Origin: RGIG4034 sp045628945
GTDB lineage: Bacteria; Bacillota; Clostridia; Lachnospirales; Lachnospiraceae
Direction: 5' to 3'
Assembly: GCA_045628945.1 (NCBI GenBank)
Contig: JAZQQG010000024.1
Coordinates: 52,399 to 116,398 of the forward strand
Length of the DNA: 64,000 nt
A model generated the notes under the pieces. That model made no database searches. It was not told where the DNA came from and saw nothing but the letters and a program-made list of their open reading frames with translations. Position 1 is the first letter of the stretch; each line of letters starts with the position of its first letter. The position numbers were made by a program, and so were the translations under genes. Shown piece after piece: positions 42,748-51,320 of this stretch.

Positions 42748-43350
42748 TTAGGTATAACTGATTGCTCGTAACATCTCCAGATACGAGGTAATCTCCTTCT
42801 CAAATTCCTCCGGCTTGAATTCTTCCTCCGACAGTTTCTTGGTCATTAATCCTCTTGCCGTGAAGTCGATTACATCCTTCAGAAGTTCGAAATCCACCTT
42901 CTCATTAAAATACCCTACCGAAACATTGGCATAAAAGCTCTTCTCATACTCACGGTAGTGAGCAATCTTGTCCGCAAAGTCCTCCGTAAAGTCCTTCGAA
43001 GAATCCTTAAGCGCATTCTCCAGGAAGAAATACATATAAGGATAATTCTTGGCAATCTGCATACGAACGCCAAGCAACTGCTCATACATCACAAAATAGT
43101 CCTTCTGCGCGCTCCCTAACAGCGAAGAGGTCTCTAACATCATATACTTCGCACAATAATCAAATAAGAACTCATACAGACCAATCTTGCTCTCAAAATA
43201 GTGGAAAAGAAGACCCTTACTGATGCCGGCCTCCTTCACCATCTCGTCCGTGCTGGCATGATCATAGCCATACTTGGAGAAAATCTTTAAGCAGGCATTA
43301 ATCATACGGTCCTGCTTCTCTTTTTTCAGATCAAAGAACTTCTCATTCAT
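42748..43350 (-). CDS. TetR/AcrR family regulator
   Basis: A 200-aa TetR-type regulator. The N-terminal HTH is recognised in EKQDRMINACLKIFSKYGYDHASTDEMVKEAGISKGLLFHYFESK (about residues 11-55), where GISKGLLFHYFESK is the recognition-helix signature. The C-terminal ligand-binding domain is helical and not specific. It is transcribed divergently from the small acidic protein gene at 43566. Candidate targets are that gene and its own promoter. Confidence 0.88.
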   Translation of the reverse strand: MNEKFFDLKKEKQDRMINACLKIFSKYGYDHASTDEMVKEAGISKGLLFHYFESKIGLYEFLFDYCAKYMMLETSSLLGSAQKDYFVMYEQLLGVRMQIAKNYPYMYFFLENALKDSSKDFTEDFADKIAHYREYEKSFYANVSVGYFNEKVDFELLKDVIDFTARGLMTKKLSEEEFKPEEFEKEITSYLEMLRAISYT

Positions 43351-43565
43351 ACGAAATCCACCTTAACTACACCGAATAACACGATTTTCAACCCACTGCA
43401 AGTCAAAAAATGACCGCGCGAGTCGATTTTTATCATATCACGGCCAAAATCATCTTGCAAGCCAAATCTAAAGAATTGGTAAAATATCTTTTTTTATTCT
43501 TTTCAATTGGGAATTTATGGTATAGAATAACCATATCATCAAATCGAAAGGAGCATTTCGAGACC

Positions 43566-43805
43566 ATGAAGAAATTTGGCAAGTTCGTGTTATTTACCAC
43601 CGTTGTAGCTGCAGCTGCCGGCGCCGCATACTATCTGAAGGCTAAGAAGAATGAGGCTGAGTACGAGGAGCTTAACGAGGAAGAGGAGCAGGATCGCGCA
43701 TACGTAGATCTCGACCTCGATACAACCGCTAAGACTGAGGAATTCTTCGATGACGAAGAGGAGACCGATGAAGCTCCTACCACAGAAGAGGCAGAGGAAG
43801 CATAA
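43566..43805 (+). CDS. Small single-TM acidic protein, 79 aa
   Basis: Begins MKKFGKFVLFTTVVAAAAGAAYYL, a basic N-terminus with one membrane-spanning segment (about residues 7-24) or an uncleaved signal, followed by KAKKNE and a strongly acidic tail (ELNEEEEQDRAYVDLDLD, then DDEEETDEAPTTEE). Nothing points to a function; such proteins are common in Firmicutes. The ATG at 43566 has GGAG 12 nt upstream, rather distant. The gene is divergent from TetR and has its own strong terminator, so it is a single-gene transcript. Confidence 0.65.
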   Translation: MKKFGKFVLFTTVVAAAAGAAYYLKAKKNEAEYEELNEEEEQDRAYVDLDLDTTAKTEEFFDDEEETDEAPTTEEAEEA

Positions 43806-43831
43806 TTTCCGGATGTTGATAACAGCCAAAA

Positions 43832-43872
43832 AGGCGTGTGAAAAACGATTGTTTCTCACACGCCTCTTTTTT
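43832..43872 (+). terminator. Terminator of the 79-aa gene
   Basis: AGGCGTGTGA and TCACACGCCT pair over 10 bp, and after a single A/C mismatch AAAC/GTTT continues the stem; CTTTTTTTTTG follows. Confidence 0.85.
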
Positions 43873-43932
43873 TGTCTATTTACAGAAAGAATCGAACGTT
43901 GTCAGGGACACTCCCTGCCCAAGAACCCGCTT

Positions 43933-45303
43933 CTATTCCTGCACGTCCTCATCCGGAGCTTTCTTCAGAACGATATTCGCAATAATACCAAGGATTAATG
44001 CGGTTGCAACCTTCGTAATGGTAACCTTACCGAATGTAACCTGAAGACCACCGATACCTGCAATCAGAATCATGGAGACTACGAACAGGTTCTTGTTCTT
44101 GCCAAGGTCAATATTCTGAATCATCTTAAGACCGGATACAGCGATGAATCCGTACAGTGCCATACATACGCCACCCATTACGCAGGAAGGAATGGAGTTA
44201 ACGAAGGCAACGAAGGGTGATAAGAAGGAAATCAGAATTGCACCGACAGCTGCTGCGATGATTGTTGCAACGGAAGCATTCTTGGTAATTGCCACACAAC
44301 CGATGGACTCACCGTAGGTGGTATTCGGACATCCGCCGAAGAATGCGCCACACATGGAACCGACACCGTCACCGAGAAGCGTTCTGTGAAGACCGGGATC
44401 CTCAAGAAGATCCTTCTCAATAATCGAGGAGATGTTCTTATGATCGGCGATATGCTCTGCGAATACTACGAATGCAACAGGGATGTAAGCAACCGCAATA
44501 CTTCCGAGATAGCTTGCGCTTAACTCACCGAAGCCACCGAAAGCGGTAACGAAGGTGAACTCAGGAAGTGCAAAGAAGGTCTTCACGCTCACGCCACCAT
44601 CAACCAGAGCAGTGAAAGGAGCAAAGGAGATTACCTTCAGGGAATCAACACCTGCAGCATTACCAATCAGAGTTAAGATCAATGCAACAGCGTAACCTGC
44701 GAGGATACCGTAGATGAACGGAATCAGCTTACCGGACTTCTTGCCGAAGGAGGAAGCCAACATGGTTACGAAAATGGTTACAAGACCGCAAAGAAGTGCA
44801 ATATTGGGATGTGCAAGAGGCACGTTTTCCACCTTAACACCACCGGTAACAATATCGCCCATAGCATTTCCCGCCAGGGAAAGACCGATGATTGCTACGG
44901 TAGGTCCGATAACAACTGCGGGCATAATCTTGTTGACCCAACCGGAACCAACCACCTTAACAATGATTGCGATCACAACATATACAAGACCTGCCAGAAC
45001 AGCACCGATGATCAAACCGAGATATCCCAGTTCCATCGATACGCCGCCGGCAAAGGCTGCAGACATCGAACCTAAAAAGGCGAAGCTGGAACCTAAGAAT
45101 ACAGGGCTCTTACGAGCAGTAAAAAGAACATACACAAGTGTACCGATACCGGCACCGAACAAAGCTGCCGCCGAGCTCATTCCGTTGCCTACGATAACAG
45201 GTACGACGAGAGTTGCTGCCATGATTGCAAGCAGCTGCTGGATTGCGAAGATAATTAAGGGGCCGAATTTCGGCTTATCTTCTACGTTGTAGATTAGTTT
45301 CAT
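43933..45303 (-). CDS. Uracil/xanthine permease (NCS2 family)
   Basis: A 456-aa membrane protein with about 14 hydrophobic segments of the nucleobase-cation symporter-2 family. Visible motifs include QQLLAIMAATLVVPVIVG at the N-terminus, VVIGPTVAIIGLSLAGNAMG, and the family signature NTTYGESIGCVAITKNASV (substrate region) followed by IPSCVMGGVCMALYGFIA. It imports uracil or a purine base with a proton. The leader (45304-45460) shows no purine riboswitch; the adjacent terminator belongs to the DUF2225 gene. Confidence 0.9.
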   Translation of the reverse strand: MKLIYNVEDKPKFGPLIIFAIQQLLAIMAATLVVPVIVGNGMSSAAALFGAGIGTLVYVLFTARKSPVFLGSSFAFLGSMSAAFAGGVSMELGYLGLIIGAVLAGLVYVVIAIIVKVVGSGWVNKIMPAVVIGPTVAIIGLSLAGNAMGDIVTGGVKVENVPLAHPNIALLCGLVTIFVTMLASSFGKKSGKLIPFIYGILAGYAVALILTLIGNAAGVDSLKVISFAPFTALVDGGVSVKTFFALPEFTFVTAFGGFGELSASYLGSIAVAYIPVAFVVFAEHIADHKNISSIIEKDLLEDPGLHRTLLGDGVGSMCGAFFGGCPNTTYGESIGCVAITKNASVATIIAAAVGAILISFLSPFVAFVNSIPSCVMGGVCMALYGFIAVSGLKMIQNIDLGKNKNLFVVSMILIAGIGGLQVTFGKVTITKVATALILGIIANIVLKKAPDEDVQE

Positions 45304-45417
45304 TTCTCATCCTCCATTTACATACAAGTTCTAGTGGATATCATCCCCCACCTACACAAAATGTTATCATAGTGCATCCATCTTGTAAAGACAGAATCCT
45401 TTGCTTCAAACAAAAAA

Positions 45418-45450
45418 GCGTGCAAAAAAACAATTTGTCTTTTCACACGC
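45418..45450 (-). terminator. Terminator of the DUF2225 gene
   Basis: On the minus strand GCGTG and CACGC arms with an inner AAAA/TTTT helix form a hairpin followed by TTTTTTG, 11 nt after the stop at 45461. Confidence 0.75.
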
Positions 45451-45460
45451 TCATTCTCTC

Positions 45461-46318
45461 TTATCGGCCTAACATCTTCTGTTCCTTAATCTTGATCATA
45501 AGCATCTCCTTCAGTTCACGTGCCTTATCCTTCATACGGGGATTGGCGGAACCGGAGATTAAGATTCCGGACACCAGCTTCGTTGCCACATCGTATTGCT
45601 CGAAGCGCATAGCGGTTACGGCAATCAAATAATCAACCGTGGATTCATCCATACCGCACATTGGAAAACCTTCCGTCTGGCGCGCTGCCAGGAAGCCTTC
45701 CAGGGCATTTCGTAAGAACTCGTTCTCTTCTGCCTCGCCTTCTTCGCGCTTCTTTAAGTAGTCCGAGGAATTCTTATCCAGAGTCTCGGTCTTACCGCGC
45801 ACCAACCATGCTGCCTTTAAGCAGATATAGGCCTTCTCGCTGGGCTTGGCCATCTTCACAATCGCATTGGCAAGCGTAAGCTTATAACGCTCCAATGCCT
45901 CATCATAGGTATAGATTTCTCCCACCTTCTTCGCGGGCTTAAACGTCTTCGAGATATGCTCCTGAATTCGCTTCGCCTGCGGTGCGGTTAAAAACTTGAA
46001 ATATCGGCTAAGAGACGTATATCCGCAGAACGGACACGAAATCACGTCATACTTTAACATATCGATATTCTCGTATTTCGGTCTTAAGTCCAGATCGGTT
46101 CCGATTAACTTCGCCTTGCCGATTTTAACCGTCTTGGCCTTGAATTCCTTCTCGCAGATGGAACAGGTATAGGTCTTGTCAAATAAGAAATCCTGTTCCA
46201 TCGGTCCCTTGGGAACCTCAGGTGCTGCGCCTGCGTCCCCGGCCGGATTGTCATAGAGGTTCATTCCCTCTAATCCGCCCAGACCAAATTGTTCGAGTCC
46301 TGATAATAACCCTGCCAT
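45461..46318 (-). CDS. DUF2225 family protein
   Basis: A 285-aa soluble protein. Signature: YTCSICEKEFKAKTVKIGKAKLIGTDLDLRPKY, then VISCPFCGYTSLSRYF; two CxxC pairs (about residues 52-55 and 95-98) that probably bind zinc. A helical C-terminal half follows with AAWLVRGKTETLDKN. This is the DUF2225 family of Firmicutes, function unknown. It ends at a good terminator. It lies 69 bp after the stop of the GGDEF-EAL gene on the same strand. Confidence 0.85.
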   Translation of the reverse strand: MAGLLSGLEQFGLGGLEGMNLYDNPAGDAGAAPEVPKGPMEQDFLFDKTYTCSICEKEFKAKTVKIGKAKLIGTDLDLRPKYENIDMLKYDVISCPFCGYTSLSRYFKFLTAPQAKRIQEHISKTFKPAKKVGEIYTYDEALERYKLTLANAIVKMAKPSEKAYICLKAAWLVRGKTETLDKNSSDYLKKREEGEAEENEFLRNALEGFLAARQTEGFPMCGMDESTVDYLIAVTAMRFEQYDVATKLVSGILISGSANPRMKDKARELKEMLMIKIKEQKMLGR

Positions 46319-46387
46319 ACTTATTTACCCCAGCTTCCTGTCATACTTCTTGCGGATGCCCCCATCCCCTCGGAAATACAACGCATT

Positions 46388-49048
46388 TTATTCCGTAATA
46401 TACTTCTTTTCAAACTGCTCTCTCGGCATTGGTTTGCCAAAATAATACCCCTGAATCAGTTCAACAAACATTCCCTTCAAGGCCTCATACTGCGCCTCAC
46501 GCTCGATACCCTCCACGCAGATATATACCTGCAGGGTTTTGGCCAGCTCGCCCACCATTCGGACAAAGGCCTGGGAATAGGCATCGGTATCCAGATCCGT
46601 TACGAAGCTCTGATCCACCTTAATGACATCGAACGGAATCTCACGAATATGATTCAAGGAGGAGTATCCGGTTCCGAAATCATCCAGAGCAATTCGGCAT
46701 CCGAGGCTCTGAATCTTGGACAGAATCTCCTTCATACGCTGCATATCGTTAATAGCCAGACTCTCGGTAACCTCTAAGGTCAGGTTGTGCGGATTCAGTC
46801 CGGTTTCGTTCAGTGCATTCTCTACCGTTACTGCTATATCGGTCTGTAAGAGCTGAACGACGCTCAGATTCACATTCACCTTGTAGTTCGGCTGACCGTG
46901 CAGATTCCAGTAACGACAAGCCTTACAAGCTTCCAACAGAACATAATTCCCAATGGGATTAATCAGTCCCAGATACTCTGCCAGGGGAATGAAATCCAGT
47001 GGCGGAACGAAGCCCAACTCATGAGAGTTCCAACGAACCAGTGCCTCTGCACCGCAACATCTTGCCTCACCGTCAATGACATTCATAATCGGCTGATAGT
47101 AGACCTCAAATTCCTTACAACCGGTTACGGTGGCATCACGCATGTTCTTTTCCATGTCGAGACGCTTATTGGAGGAAGATCCACTGTTATTCGTGTACTC
47201 GGCCACGCGGTTCTTACCGCTCTTCTTCGCCTCATACATTGCGATGTCTGCTTTTTTGATTAAGTCCTGAACATCCTCGCCCGCTGCCGGGAATTCTACG
47301 ACGCCCATACTCATCGTACAATAATAATCCGCATCCTTCAAAAACCACGGTCTTGCGAAGACCTGTTTAATTCCCTCCACGATAAACGTAATTCTCGGGA
47401 ACTGTTCTGCGGGAATAATAACAACAAACTCATCACCGCCCATACGGTAGCAGGTATGATAGATTCCCTCCACACGCTGCAATTCATGGGCGATGGCCTT
47501 TAAGAGTACATCTCCGTACTGATGGCCCAAGCCGTCATTAATATGCTTGAAATCATCCAGGTCCAGATAGAGGAGTGCGCCTCTTCGGTTATTCTTTTTG
47601 GCCTCATCAATATGCCAGGCAAGGTCTCTTTCACAGCACATACGATTGTAGAGTCCCGTTAAGAAGTCCGTGTACGCCTGCTGTTCAATCTTCTTCTGAT
47701 AACGCTTCTTATCCGTAATATCAAAGGCGGAATAGACGACACAATCGCGTCCGTCCACCCATTTGATCTGAGAGCTGTGAACCTCATAGAACCGCTCGGA
47801 GGACTCATGGAAAATCTCATAATAATCCGTCATCGACTCCTTGGGACGCCCCTCATTCAGCAACTCATGAATCCGGTTCTTGCCAAATTCTTCTGTAAAG
47901 GTCGTGCGAAGCAAACGATTCGCAAAAAGACTCTCACCGGTCTCACAGTCCTCTACATAGAGAATGGCACCGGTATGGTCCATAATCGACTCCAAAGAAG
48001 CATAAGAGCTTACAATCGAGTTCTTCTGAACGCGCTTGGCAATAATATCCTGCATAATCTTCGTTGCGTCGTTCATGAACTTAATATCATCAATATCGAA
48101 AACATGGTTCTCCTTCACATCACAGTAAGTGAGATACATGCTCAATTTGTCTTTTACATAGATTGGCATCGCGGCATAGTTTACGAAGCCTTCCTGCACC
48201 ATGAATGCTTTCTCTTCGGGTGCAAGATTGGACCGCATGGATGCCACATAGGGTTTCTCCCGCATCAGCACCGCAGGTCTCGGAAGATTGCGCGTACGAT
48301 CCAACATCACACTCGCGCCGCTATGATAATTCGACAACAGGTCCACCGTTTCCCCATCTGCATTGATACGAATCAGGGAACCGCCCGCAATATCCAGGTG
48401 GTTCGTCGTAAGGCGAAGTAACTGTGTGGTTAATTCCTCCAGGCTGTCATCGGAATCCAAAAGTGCCAGAAGCTGTGTAATACACTCCGAACGCTTCAGT
48501 TCCGCCACAATGTTCTCATGGACTCCGGTCTCCGTCGGCGCTGCCGTCTCGGCAACCCGTGCCCGAAGGCCGCTTACCACGAACTGCTTCGTAAGCTGTC
48601 GGATCAGATCAAGAACATCCAGGAAGACCTCTTCCTTCACATTGCGTTCCACCCCGGTCAAAAGACGATCCGGATTCATCTCCTCCGTCGGTACCAGTAC
48701 CGCACAGATAATCCAATTCAGATAAATGGTATTCTTCTCTCGAATGGAAATCGCCGCAATACGAACATTATCGTACTCGGTCTCCTCCACGACCTGTTCC
48801 TCAAGGGACTGGCTGCCTACGCGATCGCAGACATTCAAAAAGGCATGCATTCCGATCTTGCCAAACAACAGGTCAACGTCTTCCTTGCTGCCGGACATCT
48901 CGGTCACCATGCGTCCGCGGTCATCCATTGCAAAGGCATAGACCTTCGCAACATGGCAGAAACGTCTTTGAATCTTACGCAAAACATCCAGATCAAAGAT
49001 GCTCTCAACCGTATCATTATGAAGGATGGAATAGCTCTTTCCTTCCAA
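46388..49048 (-). CDS. GAF-type sensor GGDEF-EAL cyclic di-GMP protein
   Basis: An 886-aa soluble signalling protein. After a long sensor part (GAF/PAS-like, about residues 1-450) comes a GGDEF domain (LDLDDFKHINDGLGHQYGD and active-site MGGDEFVVI) and a C-terminal EAL domain: GAEALVRWNSHELG, LEVTESLAIND and DDFGTGYSSLNHIREIPFDVIKVDQSFV. Active-site residues of both domains look intact, so it may synthesise or degrade cyclic di-GMP. The inhibitory RxxD site upstream of GGDEF is not evident. No signal peptide or membrane anchor. Confidence 0.9.
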   Translation of the reverse strand: MEGKSYSILHNDTVESIFDLDVLRKIQRRFCHVAKVYAFAMDDRGRMVTEMSGSKEDVDLLFGKIGMHAFLNVCDRVGSQSLEEQVVEETEYDNVRIAAISIREKNTIYLNWIICAVLVPTEEMNPDRLLTGVERNVKEEVFLDVLDLIRQLTKQFVVSGLRARVAETAAPTETGVHENIVAELKRSECITQLLALLDSDDSLEELTTQLLRLTTNHLDIAGGSLIRINADGETVDLLSNYHSGASVMLDRTRNLPRPAVLMREKPYVASMRSNLAPEEKAFMVQEGFVNYAAMPIYVKDKLSMYLTYCDVKENHVFDIDDIKFMNDATKIMQDIIAKRVQKNSIVSSYASLESIMDHTGAILYVEDCETGESLFANRLLRTTFTEEFGKNRIHELLNEGRPKESMTDYYEIFHESSERFYEVHSSQIKWVDGRDCVVYSAFDITDKKRYQKKIEQQAYTDFLTGLYNRMCCERDLAWHIDEAKKNNRRGALLYLDLDDFKHINDGLGHQYGDVLLKAIAHELQRVEGIYHTCYRMGGDEFVVIIPAEQFPRITFIVEGIKQVFARPWFLKDADYYCTMSMGVVEFPAAGEDVQDLIKKADIAMYEAKKSGKNRVAEYTNNSGSSSNKRLDMEKNMRDATVTGCKEFEVYYQPIMNVIDGEARCCGAEALVRWNSHELGFVPPLDFIPLAEYLGLINPIGNYVLLEACKACRYWNLHGQPNYKVNVNLSVVQLLQTDIAVTVENALNETGLNPHNLTLEVTESLAINDMQRMKEILSKIQSLGCRIALDDFGTGYSSLNHIREIPFDVIKVDQSFVTDLDTDAYSQAFVRMVGELAKTLQVYICVEGIEREAQYEALKGMFVELIQGYYFGKPMPREQFEKKYITE

Positions 49049-49133
49049 TGCGCCTTCTCCTCCAAGGTATAATTTTCTGTATAATAATATACAATAATTA
49101 TCCCTTTATTGCAATGAAGTCTGTGCAAAAAAA

Positions 49134-49170
49134 CAACCCTCCCGGTCGTATTTTACGACTGAGAGGGTTG
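49134..49170 (-). terminator. Terminator of guaB
   Basis: On the minus strand CAACCCTC pairs with GAGGGTTG and an inner GTCGT/ACGAC helix extends the stem; TTTTTTTG follows. It lies 12 nt after the guaB stop. Confidence 0.85.
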
Positions 49171-49181
49171 AAACTTTTTGA

Positions 49182-50639
49182 TTATTGAGAATCGGAAGAG
49201 TAGTTCGGAGCTTCCTTCGTGATATGGATATCATGAGGATGGCTCTCCTTAAGAGATGCGGCAGAGATTTTAACAAACTTGCCGTTCTCCTTTAACTCCT
49301 CGATGGTCTGGCAACCGCAGTAGCCCATACCGGAACGAATACCACCGATTAACTGGTATACGGTATCCTCTACGCTACCCTTGTAAGCCACACGACCTTC
49401 CACGCCTTCGGGAACAAGCTTCTTGGCATTCTCCTGGAAATAACGATCCTTGCTACCATTCTCCATAGCGGCAATGGAACCCATTCCACGGTAAACCTTG
49501 TACTTACGTCCCTGATACAATTCGAAGTCTCCGGGGCTCTCCTCGCAGCCTGCGAACATGGAACCCATCATACATACATTACCGCCGGCCGCAATTGCCT
49601 TGGTCATATCGCCGGAGTACTTGATACCGCCATCGGCGATAATCGGGATCCCGTACTCCTTCGCTACACTGTATGCATCCATAATCGCGGTTACCTGAGG
49701 AACACCGATACCGGCTACGATACGGGTCGTACAGATGGAACCGGGTCCGATACCAACCTTAACAGCGTCTGCACCGGCCTCAATCAATGCCTTGGTACCT
49801 GCGCCCGTTGCCACGTTACCTGCAATAATCTGAAGAGAAGGATATGCTTCCTTGATCATGCGTACGCAACGAAGAACGTTCTCGGAATGTCCGTGTGCAC
49901 TGTCTAATACAATAACATCAACCTTTTTGTCCACCAATGCGGCAACACGGTCCAATACATTGGCAGTAATTCCTACGGCAGCGCCGCAGAGAAGTCTTCC
50001 CTGCTCATCCTTTGCTGCATTCGGATACTTAATGGTCTTCTCAATATCCTTAATGGTAATCAAGCCAACCAGATTATAATTGTCGTCAACAATCGGAAGC
50101 TTCTCCTTACGTGCGGCAGCCAGAATTGCCTTCGCATCCTCTAAGGTGATTCCTTCCTTCGCGGTGATCAGATTCTCACTGGTCATGCAGTCGCGAATCT
50201 TCTTCGTATAGTCGGTTTCAAACTTCAGGTCACGGTTCGTAATGATACCTACCAACTTACGACCTTCGGTAATGGGAACACCGGAGATTCTGAACTTCGC
50301 CATCAGCTCATCGGCATCACGAAGCGTATGATCGGGAGAAAGAGAGAAGGGATCGGTGATAACACCGTTCTCGGAACGCTTTACCTTATCCACCTCTTCT
50401 GCCTGTGCCTCAATCGACATATTCTTGTGAATAATACCGATACCACCCTGACGTGCCATGGCAATTGCCATACGATGCTCCGTTACAGTGTCCATTCCGG
50501 CACTCATCATGGGAATGTTCAACTTAATCTTCTTCGTCAGATATGTGGATAAATCCACCTGATTGGGAACTACCTGCGAGTAAGCCGGCTGTAACAGCAC
50601 ATCATCAAAAGTAATTCCTTCGCCTATAATCTGGCCCAT
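49182..50639 (-). CDS. guaB: IMP dehydrogenase
   Basis: A 485-aa IMP dehydrogenase. It opens IIGEGITFDDVLLQPAYSQVVP; two CBS domains lie at about residues 95-205; the catalytic Cys is in VGIGPGSICTTRIVAG (about 300-315), with IADGGIKYSGDMTKAI and GMGSIAAM further on. It converts IMP to XMP for GTP synthesis. It is 11 bp downstream of a DUF6106-like gene on the same strand, so the two share the promoter at 51228-51256. It closes with a strong terminator. Confidence 0.97.
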   Translation of the reverse strand: MGQIIGEGITFDDVLLQPAYSQVVPNQVDLSTYLTKKIKLNIPMMSAGMDTVTEHRMAIAMARQGGIGIIHKNMSIEAQAEEVDKVKRSENGVITDPFSLSPDHTLRDADELMAKFRISGVPITEGRKLVGIITNRDLKFETDYTKKIRDCMTSENLITAKEGITLEDAKAILAAARKEKLPIVDDNYNLVGLITIKDIEKTIKYPNAAKDEQGRLLCGAAVGITANVLDRVAALVDKKVDVIVLDSAHGHSENVLRCVRMIKEAYPSLQIIAGNVATGAGTKALIEAGADAVKVGIGPGSICTTRIVAGIGVPQVTAIMDAYSVAKEYGIPIIADGGIKYSGDMTKAIAAGGNVCMMGSMFAGCEESPGDFELYQGRKYKVYRGMGSIAAMENGSKDRYFQENAKKLVPEGVEGRVAYKGSVEDTVYQLIGGIRSGMGYCGCQTIEELKENGKFVKISAASLKESHPHDIHITKEAPNYSSDSQ

Positions 50640-50650
50640 TGTGACTCCTC

Positions 50651-51151
50651 CTAATAGTTATAGAATTTACGAGGAGATACGTTCTTAAGGCAAGCCAGTA
50701 AGTCCTCGTTTGGTTCAATAATATATCTCTGTCCGCCGTCGGCAACGATCATATATCTCGTCTCAGGCTGAGAAATAAAACCGGAAGAATAATCAATCGT
50801 TCTGCCGGTTCGATTCTTATAGGAATCCAACTCATGCGAGCAATAGATTGCACAGATCTCCATGGTCTCCAAATTGATCTTCACGCCCTTCTTGCGACGT
50901 GCCATGTTATAGATCTTATCAATGGTAAGTTCCTTCTCGATGTAGGTATATTCATACTCAACGTAGGAACGAAGCTTCACAATGTAAGCCAATAAGCCGA
51001 GAATCATGGTTGCAAACCATACCAAAGGCATTGCCATCATCAATCCGGCCAAAAAAGTCAGGACAGCGAAGCACAACAATACCGCAAAGAGAATCGTATC
51101 TCTGGTATTGCCCTTACGCTTAATTAACTGTTCAACAAATCCGTCGTTCAT
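50651..51151 (-). CDS. DUF6106-like membrane protein, 166 aa
   Basis: A small membrane protein with two adjacent hydrophobic segments (DTILFAVLLCFAVLTFLAGLMM and MPLVWFATMILGLLAYIVKL, about residues 18-57) and a soluble C-terminal part (KELTIDKIYNMARRKKGVKINLE). The start chosen is the ATG at 51151 (MNDGFVEQLIKRK), preceded by GGAG at 5 nt. Longer frames up to 51256 would start at or before the predicted transcription start. MNDxxVEQLxxRK recalls DUF6106. It is cotranscribed with guaB. Function unknown. Confidence 0.65.
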   Translation of the reverse strand: MNDGFVEQLIKRKGNTRDTILFAVLLCFAVLTFLAGLMMAMPLVWFATMILGLLAYIVKLRSYVEYEYTYIEKELTIDKIYNMARRKKGVKINLETMEICAIYCSHELDSYKNRTGRTIDYSSGFISQPETRYMIVADGGQRYIIEPNEDLLACLKNVSPRKFYNY

Positions 51152-51227
51152 TCCAACTCCGTTCTCGGCGATTGCCGCGAATGTGCTCTGAGGGTTATAC
51201 CACCCCATATTGACCTTATTAGAGATA

Positions 51228-51256
51228 ATCATAGTACATTTTGTTCTTTTCTTCAA
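51228..51256 (-). promoter_or_regulatory. Promoter of the DUF6106-guaB operon
   Basis: TTGAAG (51251-51256) and TATGAT (51228-51233) on the minus strand, 17 bp apart; it places the transcription start near 51221 and argues against gene starts upstream of that. Confidence 0.65.
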
Positions 51257-51274
51257 GTGAAAAAAGGAGTAAAA

Positions 51275-51307
51275 AAACGAGCATTCTCATCTGAAAATGC
51301 TCGTTTT
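51275..51307 (-). terminator. Terminator of the LTA-synthase-like gene
   Basis: On the minus strand ACGAGCATT pairs with AATGCTCGT with a further inner helix, followed by TTTTTTT, about 15 nt after the stop at 51321. Confidence 0.85.
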
Positions 51308-51320
51308 GCACAAAAGACAA

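Noticed and set aside
45304..45460. Possible purine riboswitch before the uracil/xanthine permease
   Set aside because: No purine-aptamer core or loop-loop motif is seen in the leader.
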